From JBLIDK01 sp047632595 (lineage in GTDB: Bacteria > Bacteroidota > Bacteroidia > Sphingobacteriales > Sphingobacteriaceae): DNA of 5,525 bases. Where the stretch lies: contig JBLIDK010000085.1 of NCBI GenBank assembly GCA_047632595.1, positions 1 to 5,525 of the forward strand, given 5' to 3'. Within the stretch, counting starts at the first letter, position 1. Every line of letters starts with the position of its first letter. The position numbers and the translations under genes were made by a program. Shown piece after piece: positions 3,911 through 5,525 of the stretch. Below the pieces are notes generated by a model. That model was given only the letters and a program-made list of their open reading frames with translations. It searched no databases and was not told where the DNA came from.

Positions 3911-5525
3911 GTGGAAAGTTTTATTGTATCGGCGAGGAAGTATAGACCATCAACTTTTAATACAGTTGTTGGACAAGAACACATTAGCAAAACGCTAAAA
4001 AATGCTATTAAAAGCAATCATTTAGCTCAGGCTTTCTTGTTTTGCGGACCTAGAGGTGTAGGTAAAACTACTTGTGCTAGAATACTCGCAAAAACTGTTA
4101 ACTGCCTTAACCTTACCGATGATATTGAACCTTGCAATACTTGCCAAAACTGCCAGTCTTTTACAAATTCTACAAATCTTAATATCTATGAATTAGATGG
4201 TGCCTCCAACAACTCTGTAGATGATATTCGTGAGTTGATTGATCAGGTACGTTATCCTCCTCAGTCTGGAACGCACAAAATATATATTATTGATGAGGTT
4301 CACATGTTATCTCAGTCTGCATTTAATGCCTTTCTAAAAACTTTAGAAGAACCACCTGCTTACGCGATTTTCATTCTTGCTACAACAGAAAAACACAAAA
4401 TTCTACCAACTATTTTAAGTCGTTGCCAGGTTTTTGATTTTAATAGAATTACTGTAAACGATATTGGGAAGCAATTACAATTCATTGCAACTAAAGAAGG
4501 TATTGAAGCCGAATCGGAAGCCCTGCACACCATTGCCCAAAAGGCTGATGGCGCTATGCGTGATGCCCTTTCAATATTTGATCAGCTTGTTAGTTTTAGC
4601 GGAAACTCTTTAACCTACTCACAAGTTGCCGAGAACTTAAATATTCTTGATTACGATTACTACTTTAAATTTGTAGATCATTTTTTAAGCGAAAATGTAG
4701 CAGCAGCCATGTTGTTGTTTAATGATGTGCTTGAAAAAGGCTTTGATGGACAACATTTTGTAATGGGATTGAATAAGCACTTGCGTGATTTATTAGTTTG
4801 CAAAGAGCCTGAAACTATCAAATTATTAGAAGTAGGGGAGACAGTGAAGGAAAAGTATATGGAGCAAAGTCAAAATGCTTCGAGTTCATTTCTAATTACC
4901 TCACTAAACTTAGTAAACAAGTGTGATGTGAGTTACAAAGGCACACAAAATCAACGTTTGCATGTAGAATTGATGCTAATTAAGCTTTGTAATATTACTA
5001 AAGTGCTTCAGCTATCAAAGCTGCCAGCATTTCAACCGACAGTTGCGCCGGAGCAAAAAAAAAACCCTAGTTCAGAGTTAAAGGAAGTAGAACCGGTTCA
5101 AAAACCTGCGCCACAAGTAGAAACTATACCTATTTATCCGGATAAGGAAGAAGTTGTGATTGCCAAAGCAGCTGAACCAAAAGAAAAGGTAGCAGAAAAA
5201 GTACCAACCACTGCGATTCCGAAAATTTCGGAAGAATCCGAGGAAAAAGTGGTGGAGGAAAAGCCTGTAGAACCTGCTCCTGAAGAACCAGCAATTGTTG
5301 AGCCCACTCAAGAGGTAAAAGAGGTTTTGAAGGAAGTAGTAAGAGTATCAAAACCAGTTGAGAATACTGGTATTACAACCATTAAATTACCATCCATGTC
5401 AGACTTGAATAACCTTCAAGAAGTTATAAAGGCAGAAGTGGAAGAAGAAGTTTTTGTTCCCCAACACAAACAACCTTTTTCTAAAACAGACCTTGTACAA
5501 GCATTCAACGCTTTCGCTGACAAAT
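3911..5525 (+). CDS. dnaX: DNA polymerase III subunit tau/gamma (3' end beyond window)
   Basis: The first 538 codons of dnaX are present; the frame is open to the window edge. The product is the ATPase of the clamp loader, which opens and loads the beta sliding clamp. The start is GTG: the N-terminus ESFIVSARKYRPSTFNTVVGQ is the usual DnaX opening and an in-frame TAA lies four codons upstream. Visible motifs are Walker A GPRGVGKT (46-53), zinc-binding Cys 65, 75, 78 and 81, Walker B IIDEVH (126-131), sensor 1 ATTE (157-160), the SRC arginine-finger motif (170-172) and sensor 2 GAMRDALS (214-221). The collar domain III ends near HVELMLIKLCNI (351-362). After residue 381 comes a low-complexity Glu/Pro/Lys/Val linker to about 490, then the start of the tau-specific C-terminal region (FSKTDLVQAFNAFADK). 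A run of ten A's at the core/linker boundary is a likely slippage site for making gamma. The gene is divergent from rpsF. Confidence 0.97.
   Translation, partial: MESFIVSARKYRPSTFNTVVGQEHISKTLKNAIKSNHLAQAFLFCGPRGVGKTTCARILAKTVNCLNLTDDIEPCNTCQNCQSFTNSTNLNIYELDGASNNSVDDIRELIDQVRYPPQSGTHKIYIIDEVHMLSQSAFNAFLKTLEEPPAYAIFILATTEKHKILPTILSRCQVFDFNRITVNDIGKQLQFIATKEGIEAESEALHTIAQKADGAMRDALSIFDQLVSFSGNSLTYSQVAENLNILDYDYYFKFVDHFLSENVAAAMLLFNDVLEKGFDGQHFVMGLNKHLRDLLVCKEPETIKLLEVGETVKEKYMEQSQNASSSFLITSLNLVNKCDVSYKGTQNQRLHVELMLIKLCNITKVLQLSKLPAFQPTVAPEQKKNPSSELKEVEPVQKPAPQVETIPIYPDKEEVVIAKAAEPKEKVAEKVPTTAIPKISEESEEKVVEEKPVEPAPEEPAIVEPTQEVKEVLKEVVRVSKPVENTGITTIKLPSMSDLNNLQEVIKAEVEEEVFVPQHKQPFSKTDLVQAFNAFADK
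5055..5070 (+). promoter_or_regulatory. A10 slippage/frameshift site in dnaX with immediate -1 stop
   Basis: Ten A's (5055-5064) are followed by CCCTAG. Frame 0 reads GAG CAA AAA AAA AAC CCT AGT and stays open. A -1 shift reads AAA CCC TAG (stop at 5068-5070) and gives a 386-residue product. The remaining frame reads ACC CTA GTT CAG AGT TAA and stops at 5079-5081. The site lies just after domain III, where gamma ends in known dnaX genes. E. coli uses ribosomal frameshifting on A6G, and Thermus thermophilus uses transcriptional slippage on A9. With ten A's, slippage by RNA polymerase is the likelier mechanism. Confidence 0.75.

Noticed and set aside
5090..5099. GAACCGGTTC palindrome downstream of the dnaX A10 run as a frameshift-stimulating stem
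   Set aside because: A 10-bp palindrome with no loop cannot form a useful RNA hairpin, and pairing with the nearer GTTC at 5070-5073 is only four bases.
5078..5351. Two overlapping minus-strand open frames opposite dnaX
   Set aside because: They are antisense to the Glu/Pro/Lys-rich linker of dnaX, whose codon composition avoids stops on the other strand. Their products are low-complexity Phe/Leu-rich strings with no start signals.

Overview
The window looks like a chromosomal piece of a low-GC member of the Bacteroidota, probably in or near the Flavobacteriia. Three things point there. One secreted protein ends in a type IX secretion (Por) C-terminal sorting domain. The promoter in front of the ribosomal operon fits the Bacteroidota consensus (TTG, about 20 nt, TAnnTTTG). 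Most start codons follow A-rich stretches and lack a Shine-Dalgarno sequence. The gene content is mostly ordinary housekeeping; I do not see a new defence, mobile or biosynthetic system.

Layout from left to right. (1) Positions 37-489 (+) encode a small cysteine-rich exported protein of unknown function. (2) A perfect 16-bp hairpin follows, and then 541-2205 (+) encodes a 554-residue exported protein that reads as a seven-bladed beta-propeller with a T9SS sorting domain. (3) Positions 2206-2596 hold no gene but are packed with inverted and direct repeats: an 18-nt sequence present once inverted and twice direct, a 75-nt direct repeat pair, and two further palindromes. (4) A terminator with U-tracts on both strands (2597-2632) closes the minus-strand operon rpsF-rpsR-rplI (3761 down to 2653; proteins bS6, bS18, bL9). 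(5) A divergent promoter region lies at 3762-3910. (6) dnaX (+) starts at a GTG at 3911 and runs off the right edge; it encodes the DNA polymerase III tau/gamma subunit.

The two exported proteins may share a transcript and act at the cell surface. The ribosomal operon and dnaX are divergent housekeeping units. The best-supported special feature is a run of ten A's in dnaX (5055-5064). It sits exactly between the clamp-loader core and the charged linker. A -1 shift there gives AAA-CCC-TAG, and the other frame stops six codons later, so the gene is built to make a short gamma form (386 residues by -1 shift) beside full-length tau. The second point of interest is the structured repeat region at 2231-2581, which I cannot assign to a known family.
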